A DNA stretch of 64,000 bases from Mediterranea massiliensis (GTDB lineage Bacteria; Bacteroidota; Bacteroidia; Bacteroidales; Bacteroidaceae), in assembly GCA_958402075.1 (NCBI GenBank), contig CATXSD010000003.1:12334-76333 (forward strand), read 5' to 3'. The notes under the pieces were generated by a model. That model did not search any database. It was not told the DNA's origin and was given only the letters and a program-made list of their open reading frames with translations. Shown here in pieces: positions 7,673 through 16,933 of the stretch. The position numbers and the translations under genes were made by a program. Position 1 is the stretch's first letter. Each line of letters begins with the position of its first letter.

Positions 7673-8830
7673 TTAAACTTGCCTTTTGCTCAACCACTGG
7701 CGCACAGGCTCGTCGTAAAGTTTCAGGCAAAGCCAGGCCAGCAGGATGCTGCCGGCATAGACCGTGAGGGCCGTGGCCCACACTTCGCCGAATGTATAGT
7801 ATCTGTGCTCGATCAGCCAGGAGTAGAACAGGTACATCACGGGGTAGTGGACGGCATAGAGCGGATAGGAGATGTCGCCTGCAAACCGGCATATCCGGGT
7901 GGAGTGCTTGTCCGTAGTCTTTCCGGAGGCGGCCAGCCACACCAGCAGCGGGAACACGAGGAAGATGCAGAACACTTCGTACAGACCGTTCAGGCAGATG
8001 CCCTCTTTACCTTCTATATAAGGGATGCAGAACAGAACGAGCAATACGGCTGTACAAATCCAGAAGGCCCCTTTGATTTTGACGGGCTTGAAGTGGCGCG
8101 ACAGCAGCATGCCCAGCGTGAAGGGGAAGAGCATGCGTAGCAGTCCGCCCACGAAGTTGGCACCGTCCAGCGTCCAGCCTACGCCGATCATGCCGTATCC
8201 TACTACGTCGAACAGGGCGAACCATGCCAGTCCCAGTCCCGACAGGACGGTCAGCAAGGCCAGCATCTTGTTGTTCAGGCGGTGGATGAAGAGTGCATAG
8301 AGGATGTTGCCGATGTATTCGAAGAAGAGTGACCAGCTTGGTCCGTTCAGCGGAAACATTTCGCCGTTGCCTCGTATGTCATAGCAGGCACCTGGGGCGG
8401 CCGGAATGAAGAACAGGGCGCAGAGCAGGGCAAGCATCACCAGCGAAAGGCTCACGTGGGTGCCGTTCCATTGCACCGAACCTTGCAGCAGGTAGAACAT
8501 CACGCCCAGTACGGCTCCCATCACAATCATCGGATGGAGGCGAATCAGCCGCCGCTTGAAGAAGTTGCCCAGGCTCATGCTTTTGCCCAGTCGGTCGTCG
8601 TAGGCGTAGCCGATGACGAAACCGGACAGGATGAAAAAGAAGTCTACGGCCAGGTAACCGTGGTTGATAACGGTAATGAGGGTGCCCCCGGCAGCAAAGG
8701 ACAAGCCTTCGAAGATGTGGTAGAACACCACCAGCAGGGCGGCTACGCCACGCAGGCCGTCGAGCAGTTCATAATGGGGTTTGGTGTCGCTGAAGGCGGC
8801 AGAAGAAATGTTTCTCATGGATGGTATCAT
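7673..8830 (-). CDS. Acyltransferase-3 family membrane protein
   Basis: 385 aa from the ATG at 8830; the longer frame to 8863 would start with TTG, and an ATG at 8818 is also possible. The N-terminus has the family signature YELLDGLRGVAALLVVFYH, followed by about ten hydrophobic segments. RRLIRLHPM near residue 85 and a C-terminal SYPLYAVHYPVMYLF are typical of AT3 proteins, which transfer acyl groups to surface or exopolysaccharide sugars in the inner membrane. The substrate is unknown. It lies last in a same-strand run ruvA-DUF3843-AT3, with 51 bases between it and DUF3843. Confidence 0.88.
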   Translation of the reverse strand: MIPSMRNISSAAFSDTKPHYELLDGLRGVAALLVVFYHIFEGLSFAAGGTLITVINHGYLAVDFFFILSGFVIGYAYDDRLGKSMSLGNFFKRRLIRLHPMIVMGAVLGVMFYLLQGSVQWNGTHVSLSLVMLALLCALFFIPAAPGACYDIRGNGEMFPLNGPSWSLFFEYIGNILYALFIHRLNNKMLALLTVLSGLGLAWFALFDVVGYGMIGVGWTLDGANFVGGLLRMLFPFTLGMLLSRHFKPVKIKGAFWICTAVLLVLFCIPYIEGKEGICLNGLYEVFCIFLVFPLLVWLAASGKTTDKHSTRICRFAGDISYPLYAVHYPVMYLFYSWLIEHRYYTFGEVWATALTVYAGSILLAWLCLKLYDEPVRQWLSKRQV

Positions 8831-8881
8831 GTTATTTTCTGTGTTAATCCGAGCAATTTGCAATGATGAGTCCTGACTTGG

Positions 8882-9868
8882 TCAATCCCCTTCGTAATAT
8901 TCTCTCAGAAAGTAGCGGGCAATGAAGTTCCAGTGCCGTTGCAGCACTTCCCTACCTCCGGCAAAGGGCAGGGCTGCATCGGGCAGAAGGCCGTGCTGCA
9001 TGCCATACTTCAGCAGGTCGAAGGGACAGCGTCCGGGCAGGCAGAACAGTTCGTAAGCCTCGGCGGCGGCCGTTGGGGCGTCGTAGGCGGGGTTGCGGGA
9101 GTCGCAGAAGCAGGAGGCTACGCCTGGGGCGAGCAGCATGCCTTTGGCGTTGGCGTAGATCACGAAGTCCTTTTCGTCCTTCAGGTCGGCCAGTACACCT
9201 CCGGGATGGTCTTCCCACTCCAGCGTGCCGGTGAGGAAGGCGTGCAGGTCTCCGTAAGTGGCGAAGTAGAGCAGGGGATGCCCGTGGCTGTAGGCCAGGC
9301 AGCGTTCCACGTCTTTTGTCAGGCGGGAGTCGGGTGTCACTTCGGGCAGGGGAGTGGTGACCGTGTCCAGCAGACCGAGGTCCATGACCCACGTCTCGGC
9401 CGAGGGTATTTCGTTGATGGGGGCTTCCTCGAAGAGGCTGTCCATCCGGTCGTAGAGTTGCCCGGCCAGTGTCAGCAGGGATGCTTCGTGGGGAGGCTGG
9501 AAGTGGAAGGAAGGATGCAAGTCCGTCAGGTTTTTCCACAAGAGGAAGCACACGTCGTCCCGGTTGATTTCGTCGTCGATGTAGTCGTTGCAGGCATAGA
9601 AGGGCAGCGGTTGCCCGTACAGCATGCGGTAGCGGGCGGTGAAAGCCTTCCATCCGCCTGTCTGGGCGATGGCATCCTGAAAGTAGAGGGCCGTGTCCAG
9701 GGCTGTTTGGACAGCCTTGCCTGCCGCGTGACCTTGAAACAGGGGCGAGGCGGCCACGAGGGGCAGCACTTCGTTGGCGAAGTTCAGGTACCAGGCGTCA
9801 TCGGGCAGCACCCGTTTGCGTCCGTTGGCTTCCAGCCATCGTTTCATATAGATAGGAGTCGTTTTCAT
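8882..9868 (-). CDS. DUF3843-family protein, function unknown
   Basis: 328 aa, no signal peptide, Trp/Tyr-rich. The N-terminus (IYMKRWLEANGR...YYLNFAN-like) and the WKAFTARYRMLYGQPLPFY segment match my memory of DUF3843, a Bacteroidetes-restricted cytosolic family without assigned activity. No catalytic motif is obvious. It begins 16 bases after the ruvA stop and is followed by the acyltransferase gene, so it is probably co-transcribed with ruvA. The conserved family and position are all that can be said about its role. Confidence 0.75.
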   Translation of the reverse strand: MKTTPIYMKRWLEANGRKRVLPDDAWYLNFANEVLPLVAASPLFQGHAAGKAVQTALDTALYFQDAIAQTGGWKAFTARYRMLYGQPLPFYACNDYIDDEINRDDVCFLLWKNLTDLHPSFHFQPPHEASLLTLAGQLYDRMDSLFEEAPINEIPSAETWVMDLGLLDTVTTPLPEVTPDSRLTKDVERCLAYSHGHPLLYFATYGDLHAFLTGTLEWEDHPGGVLADLKDEKDFVIYANAKGMLLAPGVASCFCDSRNPAYDAPTAAAEAYELFCLPGRCPFDLLKYGMQHGLLPDAALPFAGGREVLQRHWNFIARYFLREYYEGD

Positions 9869-9884
9869 GGATGGGAATCTGTTT

Positions 9885-10490
9885 TTAAAGTCTTTTCAAA
9901 GCCAGCTTGATGACCTGCTCAACCGGGGCATCGGGCGTTTCCTTCAGGATGGCCAGCACCACCTTCTGTGAGGCGGCCTGGGCAAAACCCAGCATGGTGA
10001 GGGCGGCTACGGCTTCGTCCATCACCTCGCTGCTGGCCGCGGCTTGGAGCGGAAGGCCCGGTTCGCTGCCCATAGCGGCAGCCACGGCTCCCGTCTTGAT
10101 CTTGTCCTTCAGGTCCACGATGATGCGCTGGGCCGTTTTCAGACCGATGCCTTTCACTGTCTTCAGCAGGTTGGCGTTCTCTGTACTGATGATGTTGATA
10201 AGTTCGGCGGAGGACAGGGCCGAGAGTATCGTGCGGGCGGTATTCCCGCCGATGCCCGACACGGAGATGAGCAGCAGGAAGAGTTCACGTTCCTGCTTGT
10301 CGGCAAAGCCGTAGAGCTGGTAGGCGTCTTCGCGGACGGCTTCGTAGATGTAGAGCTTGCAGGACTTCTTGCCCTGGATGGCCGAATAGGTGTTGAGCGA
10401 GATGCTGGCCAGGTAGCCCACACCGTTGCAGTCGATGACGGCGGCTGCCGGACTGAGTTCGGCCAGTTCGCCCCGGAGGTATTCTATCAT
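9885..10490 (-). CDS. ruvA: Holliday junction branch-migration protein RuvA
   Basis: 201 aa, the usual RuvA length. OB-fold domain ~1-63 ([26 protein letters not shown]), then paired helix-hairpin-helix motifs ([14 protein letters not shown] and [20 protein letters not shown]), and a C-terminal domain III (~150-201) that regulates RuvB. RuvA tetramers hold the four-way junction while RuvB drives migration. ruvB and ruvC are not in the window. First gene of a probable ruvA-DUF3843-AT3 operon with its own promoter box at 10569-10576, back to back with ddh. Confidence 0.97.
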   Translation of the reverse strand: MIEYLRGELAELSPAAAVIDCNGVGYLASISLNTYSAIQGKKSCKLYIYEAVREDAYQLYGFADKQERELFLLLISVSGIGGNTARTILSALSSAELINIISTENANLLKTVKGIGLKTAQRIIVDLKDKIKTGAVAAAMGSEPGLPLQAAASSEVMDEAVAALTMLGFAQAASQKVVLAILKETPDAPVEQVIKLALKRL

Positions 10491-10568
10491 AAGTTTTCAG
10501 TTCTTTATTGGGATGCGGTAGTAATGGTTAATGGTCAATGACAGATGGGGTGAAACCCATGTCCGGTG

Positions 10569-10576
10569 CAAATGTA
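10569..10576 (-). promoter_or_regulatory. -7 box for ruvA
   Basis: The minus strand reads TACATTTG, an exact consensus match, 78 bases upstream of the ruvA ATG. Confidence 0.5.
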
Positions 10577-10667
10577 CGAAATATCCTCCGTCTATAAAAT
10601 AGCTTAATAAAGAAAAAAGGAAATGGAAGATTGTGTGGATTTATGTCGAAATTCAATGAAAAATGTG

Positions 10668-10675
10668 TATTTTTG
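10668..10675 (+). promoter_or_regulatory. -7 box for ddh
   Basis: TATTTTTG matches TAnnTTTG, 42 bases before the ddh ATG. With the ruvA box it makes a compact divergent promoter region. Confidence 0.5.
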
Positions 10676-10717
10676 TGCCCGCTAAATAGATAACTGATAA
10701 CTAAAATCAATAAAAGT

Positions 10718-11617
10718 ATGAAAAAAGTAAGAGCTGCCATCGTTGGTTATGGCAATATCGGGCACTATGTGCTCCAGGCTTTACAGGCTGCGCCTGATTT
10801 CGAGATTGCCGGTGTCGTACGCCGCGCAGGAGCCGAGAACCGTCCGGCTGAACTGAACGACTACCCTGTAGTGAAGGACATCAAGGAACTGGAAGGTGTG
10901 GACGTGGCCATCCTCTGTACGCCCACCCGCAGCGTGGAGAAGTATGCCAAGGAGATTTTGGCCTTGGGTATCCACACGGTAGACAGTTTTGACATCCATA
11001 CCGGCATTGCCGACCTGCGCCGCACGCTGGACGCCGAGGCAAAGGCCCACAACACAGTGTCCATCATTTCCGCCGGTTGGGATCCGGGAAGCGACTCCGT
11101 AGTACGCACCTTGCTGGAGGCCATCGCCCCGAAAGGCATCACCTATACCAACTTCGGTCCGGGCATGAGCATGGGCCACACCGTAGCCGTCAAGGCAGTG
11201 GAAGGTGTCAAGGCTGCCCTCTCCATGACTATCCCTACCGGTACGGGCATCCATCGCCGTATGGTGTACATTGAGCTGAAGGATGGCTACGACTTCGACA
11301 AGGTGGCTGCCGCCATCAAGGCCGATCCCTACTTCGTGAACGATGAGACACACGTGAAACTCGTGCCCAGCGTAGATGCACTACTTGACATGGGCCACGG
11401 TGTGAACCTCACCCGTAAGGGCGTTTCGGGGAAGACGCAGAACCAGTTGTTCGAGTTCAACATGCGCATCAACAATCCGGCCCTGACGGCTCAGGTACTG
11501 GTATGCGTGGCACGTGCTTCGATGCGCCAGCAGCCGGGCTGCTACACGATGATTGAAATCCCTGTCATCGACCTGCTGCCGGGCGACCGCGAGGAATGGA
11601 TTTCCCACTTGGTATAA
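10718..11617 (+). CDS. ddh: meso-Diaminopimelate D-dehydrogenase
   Basis: 299 aa. Rossmann N-terminus AAIVGYGNIGHYVLQAL binds NADP; CTPTRS, SFDIH, SAGWDPGSDS and GMSMGHT are the family's substrate-site segments. The enzyme makes meso-DAP directly from tetrahydrodipicolinate, ammonia and NADPH, feeding lysine and peptidoglycan synthesis in one step instead of the acylated branches. Monocistronic: own promoter box and a strong terminator 24 bases after the stop. Nearby glutamate dehydrogenases share the theme of ammonia assimilation, but no operon links them. Confidence 0.95.
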   Translation: MKKVRAAIVGYGNIGHYVLQALQAAPDFEIAGVVRRAGAENRPAELNDYPVVKDIKELEGVDVAILCTPTRSVEKYAKEILALGIHTVDSFDIHTGIADLRRTLDAEAKAHNTVSIISAGWDPGSDSVVRTLLEAIAPKGITYTNFGPGMSMGHTVAVKAVEGVKAALSMTIPTGTGIHRRMVYIELKDGYDFDKVAAAIKADPYFVNDETHVKLVPSVDALLDMGHGVNLTRKGVSGKTQNQLFEFNMRINNPALTAQVLVCVARASMRQQPGCYTMIEIPVIDLLPGDREEWISHLV

Positions 11618-11641
11618 TCATACCTATATATCTGATAACAG

Positions 11642-11675
11642 CGAGGGCGCATCCGACGGGATGCGCCCTCGTTTT
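11642..11675 (+). terminator. Rho-independent terminator after ddh
   Basis: CGAGGGCGCATCC (11642-11654) pairs perfectly with GGATGCGCCCTCG (11659-11671) around a GACG loop, followed by TTTTG. It lies between convergent genes. Confidence 0.88.
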
Positions 11676-11684
11676 GTTTGGTTC

Positions 11685-13313
11685 TTATTCCGCCGGCTTC
11701 AGCAACAGGGTGTGGTTGTTCATGTCGCGCCATTCGGCCATCAGGGCATAGAAGTCGCCGTAGGTTGGGGGCGTGAGCCGTTGTTGCGTGATGCGGAGGC
11801 TGCGGGTCACGGTCACACCGTCCGCGCTGGAGCGGTAGGTGAACGATACCTTGCCACACTGGTTGGTCAGTTCCTTGTCGGCCTTCGGACTCCAGACGGT
11901 ACCTTCGGGCAGTTTTACCAGCGTTTCGCTGGTCACTTCCAGCGTTTGCGGGAGCAGGATGTTCTCGCGGATGGTGGTGTTGGCGGCGTAGGCGTAGAGC
12001 GGCAGGGTGGTTGATACCGGCTTCAGGCTGACAACCTGCCATCCGCCGGGTAGGGCCTGCGAGTTGTCGGCGTTCACTTCCAGCCTGTCTTTCTGAACAC
12101 CTTGGGTGCTGCGGAAGGGCAGCTCCAGGGGTTGTGCCTGGAGGTCGGTCACTGTCATGTAGTCTTGCAATCGGGCTTCTTCCGTACCCTGTAGCACTAC
12201 GCCTTTCGGGGTGGTGGCGGATTTCGCCACAACCGACACGATGCTTCCCAAGCCGCGGTTGTCCGTTGCCGGCGGGCAGAGCGCGCAGACGGCCACTTCA
12301 GCCTTCAGTCCGGCGGTCTTTTGCAGCATGACGTCCAGATTGGCCAGCTCGGCTTGTGTGCCGCAGGCGCTGAGGATGATGTCCGAGGCCGGGCGCAGGC
12401 GGTAGCCCGCTTCCTGAAGAGACACCTTGCACTGGCCGGAGCGGTAGAGGCCCTCCATGTAGGCGGCGATGGCGCTGCGCAGGTCGGTGCTGTCCTTTTG
12501 CGCTTCTTGCTTCAGCTCAGCCAGCTTGGCATCGATGACGGTACGGTCGCCTGTGACAAACTGCCGGGCGAGCGACTTCAGTGCGTCGGCATGGTTTGTC
12601 CAGGTGGAGGCCACAAGGACGGGCATCATGCCGGAGGCCACCTGCTGCACCATGCCCAGGCTGCCGCGCAGCGAGGGATAGGAATAGGGGCGCGGCTCCA
12701 CGTTCTTCAGGGTCCACGTCAGAATCTTCATGCCGTCCTTGTTCACTTCGGTCGGACGGGTGGAGGCGTTCAGCAATTCGTAGTGAAGTGTTTTGCTTTC
12801 GGGCACCTCGATGCGACAAGTGAATTCGTCGATGGGCGACAGCTCTTTTATCGGACAACAGATGTCCAGTTCGGGCAAGTAACCTGCCAGACTCTTGATG
12901 GAGTAGTCCAGGCAGATGGTGGCACCCAGCTCCAGGCCGGTATGCACGACGACCATTTCCTTCAGGCGGTTGTAGGCAGGGGCGTTGGCGGCTGCCGAAG
13001 GCAATACCTCGACAAAGGCATTGTCTGGGGTACGGACGATGGTGCCATCCTTTTGCCGCGTATATGCATCGTGTATCTCGAGCTGCTGGTAGTGCGGATC
13101 GTAGACGATGAACGTTTCGCCGTAGAGGCTGTTCATGGCGGCGTGGGTGTAGAGGGTGAGTTCTTTCTGCACGCGGAGTTCCTGACTGCCGTCGGCATGC
13201 AGGGTGTAGGTCTTCGACAACTTGCCGAAGCGTGCCTCGGGAGCAGCCTGTGCGGTGAGGACCACGGACAGGAGCAAGGCAAGTACACCTATATAGAGTT
13301 GGATTGTTTTCAT
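11685..13313 (-). CDS. Exported DUF3857-type protein
   Basis: 542 aa with a cleavable signal peptide (LLLSVVLTAQA, about residues 10-23). Residues ~30-240 resemble the DUF3857 beta domain found before transglutaminase folds (YTLHADGSQELRVQKEL, then KEMVVVHTGLELGATICLDYSIK). The C-terminal half keeps a helical region but I see no Cys-His-Asp transglutaminase triad, unlike its neighbour at 13352-15319. Predicted periplasmic; activity unknown. It starts 38 bases after the neighbour's stop, so the two form a probable operon and may be a catalytic/non-catalytic pair. Confidence 0.8.
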   Translation of the reverse strand: MKTIQLYIGVLALLLSVVLTAQAAPEARFGKLSKTYTLHADGSQELRVQKELTLYTHAAMNSLYGETFIVYDPHYQQLEIHDAYTRQKDGTIVRTPDNAFVEVLPSAAANAPAYNRLKEMVVVHTGLELGATICLDYSIKSLAGYLPELDICCPIKELSPIDEFTCRIEVPESKTLHYELLNASTRPTEVNKDGMKILTWTLKNVEPRPYSYPSLRGSLGMVQQVASGMMPVLVASTWTNHADALKSLARQFVTGDRTVIDAKLAELKQEAQKDSTDLRSAIAAYMEGLYRSGQCKVSLQEAGYRLRPASDIILSACGTQAELANLDVMLQKTAGLKAEVAVCALCPPATDNRGLGSIVSVVAKSATTPKGVVLQGTEEARLQDYMTVTDLQAQPLELPFRSTQGVQKDRLEVNADNSQALPGGWQVVSLKPVSTTLPLYAYAANTTIRENILLPQTLEVTSETLVKLPEGTVWSPKADKELTNQCGKVSFTYRSSADGVTVTRSLRITQQRLTPPTYGDFYALMAEWRDMNNHTLLLKPAE

Positions 13314-13351
13314 TCTTCTTCAGTTCTGTTTTGAGTGTTCGACGAATCGGT

Positions 13352-15319
13352 TCATTTCTTTACGACGAGGTACTGGCCGTAGCTCTTGGCGGTATTCACA
13401 GCCTGGCGGAAGCTGTCCCAATCGGCAGCCTCGTAGACGCGCTTCTTCAGAGCGAGGCGGGTCTTTACGGTCAGCCGGTTGCCCTCTTGGGCGATGGAGC
13501 CGTCGAAGTCGGCTGCCTGTCCGCTAAGATTGTCGTGGCGGGGTTCTCCTGCCAGCTGGTAGCTAGAGGGCAGACGGAGTGTTTCGTCCAGTTCTACCAG
13601 GCGCGAGCAGCCGTCCTTGAAGCCGTATTGGCGTGTCTCCAGGCTGGTGTCGATGCGCAGGTAGGACATCACTTGCGTGTAGAGGTTGTTCAACACGAAA
13701 GGCTTGAAGACCATTTCGCCCCCGTCGCCAGCCAGGGCATAGCCGGGTATCTCGTAGCGGAAGGTGATGCGGATGGGTGCCTTCTGATAGTCTTTCGGGT
13801 TACGGCCGTAGTCCACACTGAGGAGGCGAGCCTTGGGCGAAACGTTCAGCAGTTGTCGTTCCATGGTGTTCTGCCATTCGGCCTGGAAGCCGGTGGTGAA
13901 GATGCGGCGGATGTTGCTGTCGCTCTGTCCTTCGGCTTCGATGGTGAAGCTGCCTCGCAGAGTGCCGTCGGCAGCGAGGCGGTTGTCGGCGTGGATGCGG
14001 ACGTAGTGGTTCTCAGGAGCGGAGACGGGTGTCAGGCAGAGGTCGGTGCCTTCGGGCGTACCGGGCAGGTAGTTTTGCTGCTGTTCGGCGCTGCTCCACA
14101 GCTCGCGGCAGAAGGGCACCCACGTGGGGTCGAGGGGCATCAGTGTGCCGTCCTTCAGGCGTACCACGGCCACGCAGTGGTTGAAGTGGTCGGCTGGGAT
14201 GGTCTCCACGCGGCTGCCTGCCATCGTCATGGCCGGATAGGCTTCGAAGCCTGCCATGCGCAGGAAAGCGATGAGTGTGCCGGCAATGTCCTTGCACACG
14301 CCGCAGCGGTCGGTGTAGTTCATCTTCAGGTTGTGCAGGGTGAAGCCTTCGCCCTTGCCCATGGTGATGCCGGCATAGCGGATGTTGTCGGCCACCCAGT
14401 GGGTCAGCACGGCTATCTTTTCCATATCAGTCTTCTTGCCGCGTATTAGTTCGTCCACCTTGCGCTGGGCCTCGGGGATGGCGGTAAAGCTGCCGTAGTC
14501 TTCGTTGACGCCGTAGAACCAGCGCGACTTGTCACGCCAGTCGGCAGTGGTGGACATCATCAGCTTGGGAGCGGCGTCGTAGAAGTCCACCATGTTCGGC
14601 TCGCGGCGGAAGGGCATCAGACCGTCCGAGGCAAAGGTATAGACCTTGCGTCCGTCCTCGTAGCGCAGGGATGATATGCAGCTGCCCTGATAGAACTGGA
14701 ACTGCATGTCCTTGTCGGCGGGCAGGCTGACGCGATAGACCTTGCGCACTGTCGGGTCGCTGCTCCAGAAAGGCACGATGTCGTAGAACTGGCCGCGCAT
14801 GGGCGGAATGAAACGTGAGTCGTCTCCGTCCTGCGGCGCGTCGGCCAGCAGGGCGTAGGTGAATCCCTTCTTGTCTATCTCGTAGTCGATGACGTCGCCG
14901 GGCTTCAGCTGTCCCAACTCAATCATAATCTGACGGGCGCCCCAGTAGATGGCACGGGCGGGTGCGGCATAGTCCAGGGTTTTCGATACGTCCACCTCGG
15001 TCTTCGTGCCGTCGGCGTGATAGACGGTTACCCGGCGGAAGCGGGCGGCCGCCGTCAGCGGGTCGTAGTCGTACTTCAGCACACGCTGGCGCAGGGCGCC
15101 GGCAGGTGTCTGCACCTTGACGGCGCGGCACACGGCGAACGAACCTTGTCCGCTGGGCTGTACCGTGACGCTGGTGCTGTCCAGCAGGTTGACACAATCG
15201 TGTCGGGCGTAGGCCTCGTCCTGCAAGGCTGTCCGTTCATAGGCCTTCCACGACTGGGCCTGCAGGGCTGTCGTTCCGCACAGCAGGGCGGCGGCCAGGG
15301 TAGCAGTTGTCTTTTTCAT
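13352..15319 (-). CDS. Exported DUF3857/transglutaminase-like protein
   Basis: 655 aa; signal peptide to about residue 22 (TTALQAQS). DUF3857 domain ~45-260, then a transglutaminase-like fold: catalytic Cys342 within DRCGVCKDIAGT, His381 in DHFNHCVAVV and Asp397 in PLDPTW complete the classic triad. A C-terminal beta region of ~220 residues follows (a DUF3858-like region is possible). Bacterial members can be proteases, amidases or cross-linkers; the substrate is unknown. Upstream gene of a two-gene unit with 11685-13313. Confidence 0.85.
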   Translation of the reverse strand: MKKTTATLAAALLCGTTALQAQSWKAYERTALQDEAYARHDCVNLLDSTSVTVQPSGQGSFAVCRAVKVQTPAGALRQRVLKYDYDPLTAAARFRRVTVYHADGTKTEVDVSKTLDYAAPARAIYWGARQIMIELGQLKPGDVIDYEIDKKGFTYALLADAPQDGDDSRFIPPMRGQFYDIVPFWSSDPTVRKVYRVSLPADKDMQFQFYQGSCISSLRYEDGRKVYTFASDGLMPFRREPNMVDFYDAAPKLMMSTTADWRDKSRWFYGVNEDYGSFTAIPEAQRKVDELIRGKKTDMEKIAVLTHWVADNIRYAGITMGKGEGFTLHNLKMNYTDRCGVCKDIAGTLIAFLRMAGFEAYPAMTMAGSRVETIPADHFNHCVAVVRLKDGTLMPLDPTWVPFCRELWSSAEQQQNYLPGTPEGTDLCLTPVSAPENHYVRIHADNRLAADGTLRGSFTIEAEGQSDSNIRRIFTTGFQAEWQNTMERQLLNVSPKARLLSVDYGRNPKDYQKAPIRITFRYEIPGYALAGDGGEMVFKPFVLNNLYTQVMSYLRIDTSLETRQYGFKDGCSRLVELDETLRLPSSYQLAGEPRHDNLSGQAADFDGSIAQEGNRLTVKTRLALKKRVYEAADWDSFRQAVNTAKSYGQYLVVKK

Positions 15320-15407
15320 ATCGTTTGTTTTTTAGTAGAAAGCAAGCTTGTATATTTTCTTGTTGCCTTATCGGCGTGCTAAAGTATCATTTTTATATGG
15401 GATATGC

Positions 15408-15480
15408 AAAAAAAAGTACAGACGACATGGACCGGTACGTTCACTGATTCAATCAGTTCGTACAGATCCGTGTCGCCTGT
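15408..15480 (-). terminator. Long hairpin terminator of the tsaB-rseP operon
   Basis: 15418-15480 is a ~63-bp imperfect palindrome (ACAGACGACATGGACCGGTACG pairing with CGTACAGATCCGTGTCGCCTGT, written 5' to 3' on the + strand in 15418-15439 and 15459-15480). On the minus strand it is followed by eight T residues (15408-15415 are A on the + strand). It stands about 80 bases beyond the rseP stop and just upstream of the DUF3857 gene. Confidence 0.8.
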
Positions 15481-15559
15481 AGTTAGGGTCTCCCCGCGCC
15501 ACTCAAGAGAAACAAGAGCATGGGGAGGACTGCTGTAGGGTAAGCGGTTTATGGCTTTC

Positions 15560-16894
15560 TCAGAAGATAAACCTCAATACATCATTCAGGTTAGCCCAGA
15601 TGAGCAGGGCAAAGAGCAGGAGCATGCCTACCATTTGCGCGCGCTCCATGAACTTGTCGCTGGGCTTGCGACGGGCTACAATCTCGTAGATGAGGAACAG
15701 CACATGGCCGCCGTCCAGAGCGGGGATGGGCAGAATGTTCATGAAGGCCAGGATGATGGAGAGGAAGGCCGTCATGTACCAGAACTGGTGCCAGTCCCAC
15801 GTGGCTGGGAAGATGCTGCCGATGGTTCCGAAGCCTCCCAGCTGCTTGGCTCCTTCCTTGGAGAAGAGGTATTTCATTTGGTTGACGTAGCCCTTGAGTG
15901 TGTTCACGCCCAGTGTGACGCCGGCAGGGAACGAAGAAAAGAAGTTGTATTCCTTCTTCACGATGGGGAGTAGGCGGGCGGTGCGCATATCGGCAGTGAC
16001 ACCGATCTCGTAGAGCGAGTCGGTAGCTATGCTGAGGGTATCGGTGACGCCGTTGCGGACGTAAGTCAGGCGGATATCGTGTGACGCCTGACCGTCTTTC
16101 TGGCGTTTCAACATTTCTTCCTTGAAGTCAAAGTAGGCGATGTTGCGCCCGTCCAGCTGCGTGATGCTGTCGCCCGACTGGAGACCGGCCAGTGCGGCAG
16201 GGCGTCCGGCTACGATGCTGTCGATGACGAACGGGTAACGGAAGTCGGCAAAGCGGGCGCTGTCGGCCAGCAGACGGTCCATCAGCCCTTCGGGAATGTA
16301 GACCGAGGCCGGTTTGCCGTCGCGCAGGACACTGACCTGACGAGCATCGACAATGGATGTCAGCAGGTCGCCGCCCATGCGTTCGAAGGGTACGCCGTCG
16401 GCCGAAAGCAGTACGTCGCCGTCGCGGAAGCCGGCCTGGTGCATGCTTTCGTTGAAGTCCATGCCGAGCGGTGCCTTCTGCACGGGAATGTAGGAGTCGC
16501 CCCAGGCAAAGAGAATCATGGAGTAGATGAACAGAGCCAGCAGGAAGTTGAACAGTACGCCGCCCACCATGATGAGTAGACGCTGCCAGGCCGGTTTAGC
16601 CCGGAATTCCCACGGCTGTACGGGTTGTTTCATCTGTTCGGTGTCCATCGACTCGTCTATCATGCCGGCAATCTTGACATAGCCACCCAGAGGCAGCCAG
16701 CCGATGCCATATTCCGTTTCGCTGTTCTTGGGCTTGAACTTGAACAGCGTGAACCAAGGGTCAAAGAATAGACAGAACTTTTCAACCCGGGTCTTGAAGA
16801 GACGGGCGAAGAGGAAGTGCCCCATTTCGTGTATGACGACGAGCAACGAAAGGCTCATGATGAGTTGCAGGGCACGAATCAAAAATGTTTCCAT
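15560..16894 (-). CDS. rseP: RIP metalloprotease RseP (site-2 protease, M50)
   Basis: 444 aa. The zinc motif HEMGH at residues 22-26 lies in the first membrane helix. Further helices follow at ~100-125, ~370 and the C-terminus. The second active-site motif is IPALDGGHVLF near residue 385, and one or two PDZ-like regions (AALAGLQSGDSITQLDG) lie between. The family cuts anti-sigma factors and signal-peptide remnants within the inner membrane; the Bacteroides substrate is not known from this sequence. Last gene of the tsaB-to-rseP run, 39 bases after dxr, followed by a terminator. Confidence 0.95.
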   Translation of the reverse strand: METFLIRALQLIMSLSLLVVIHEMGHFLFARLFKTRVEKFCLFFDPWFTLFKFKPKNSETEYGIGWLPLGGYVKIAGMIDESMDTEQMKQPVQPWEFRAKPAWQRLLIMVGGVLFNFLLALFIYSMILFAWGDSYIPVQKAPLGMDFNESMHQAGFRDGDVLLSADGVPFERMGGDLLTSIVDARQVSVLRDGKPASVYIPEGLMDRLLADSARFADFRYPFVIDSIVAGRPAALAGLQSGDSITQLDGRNIAYFDFKEEMLKRQKDGQASHDIRLTYVRNGVTDTLSIATDSLYEIGVTADMRTARLLPIVKKEYNFFSSFPAGVTLGVNTLKGYVNQMKYLFSKEGAKQLGGFGTIGSIFPATWDWHQFWYMTAFLSIILAFMNILPIPALDGGHVLFLIYEIVARRKPSDKFMERAQMVGMLLLFALLIWANLNDVLRFIF

Positions 16895-16933
16895 TATTTA
16901 TTCAACTATAAATTATCAATTTTTACTTTCCAA

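Noticed and set aside
10528..10740. 70-codon minus-strand frame between ruvA and ddh
   Set aside because: It covers both promoter boxes and the start of ddh, and its hydrophobic look comes from A/T-rich promoter DNA.
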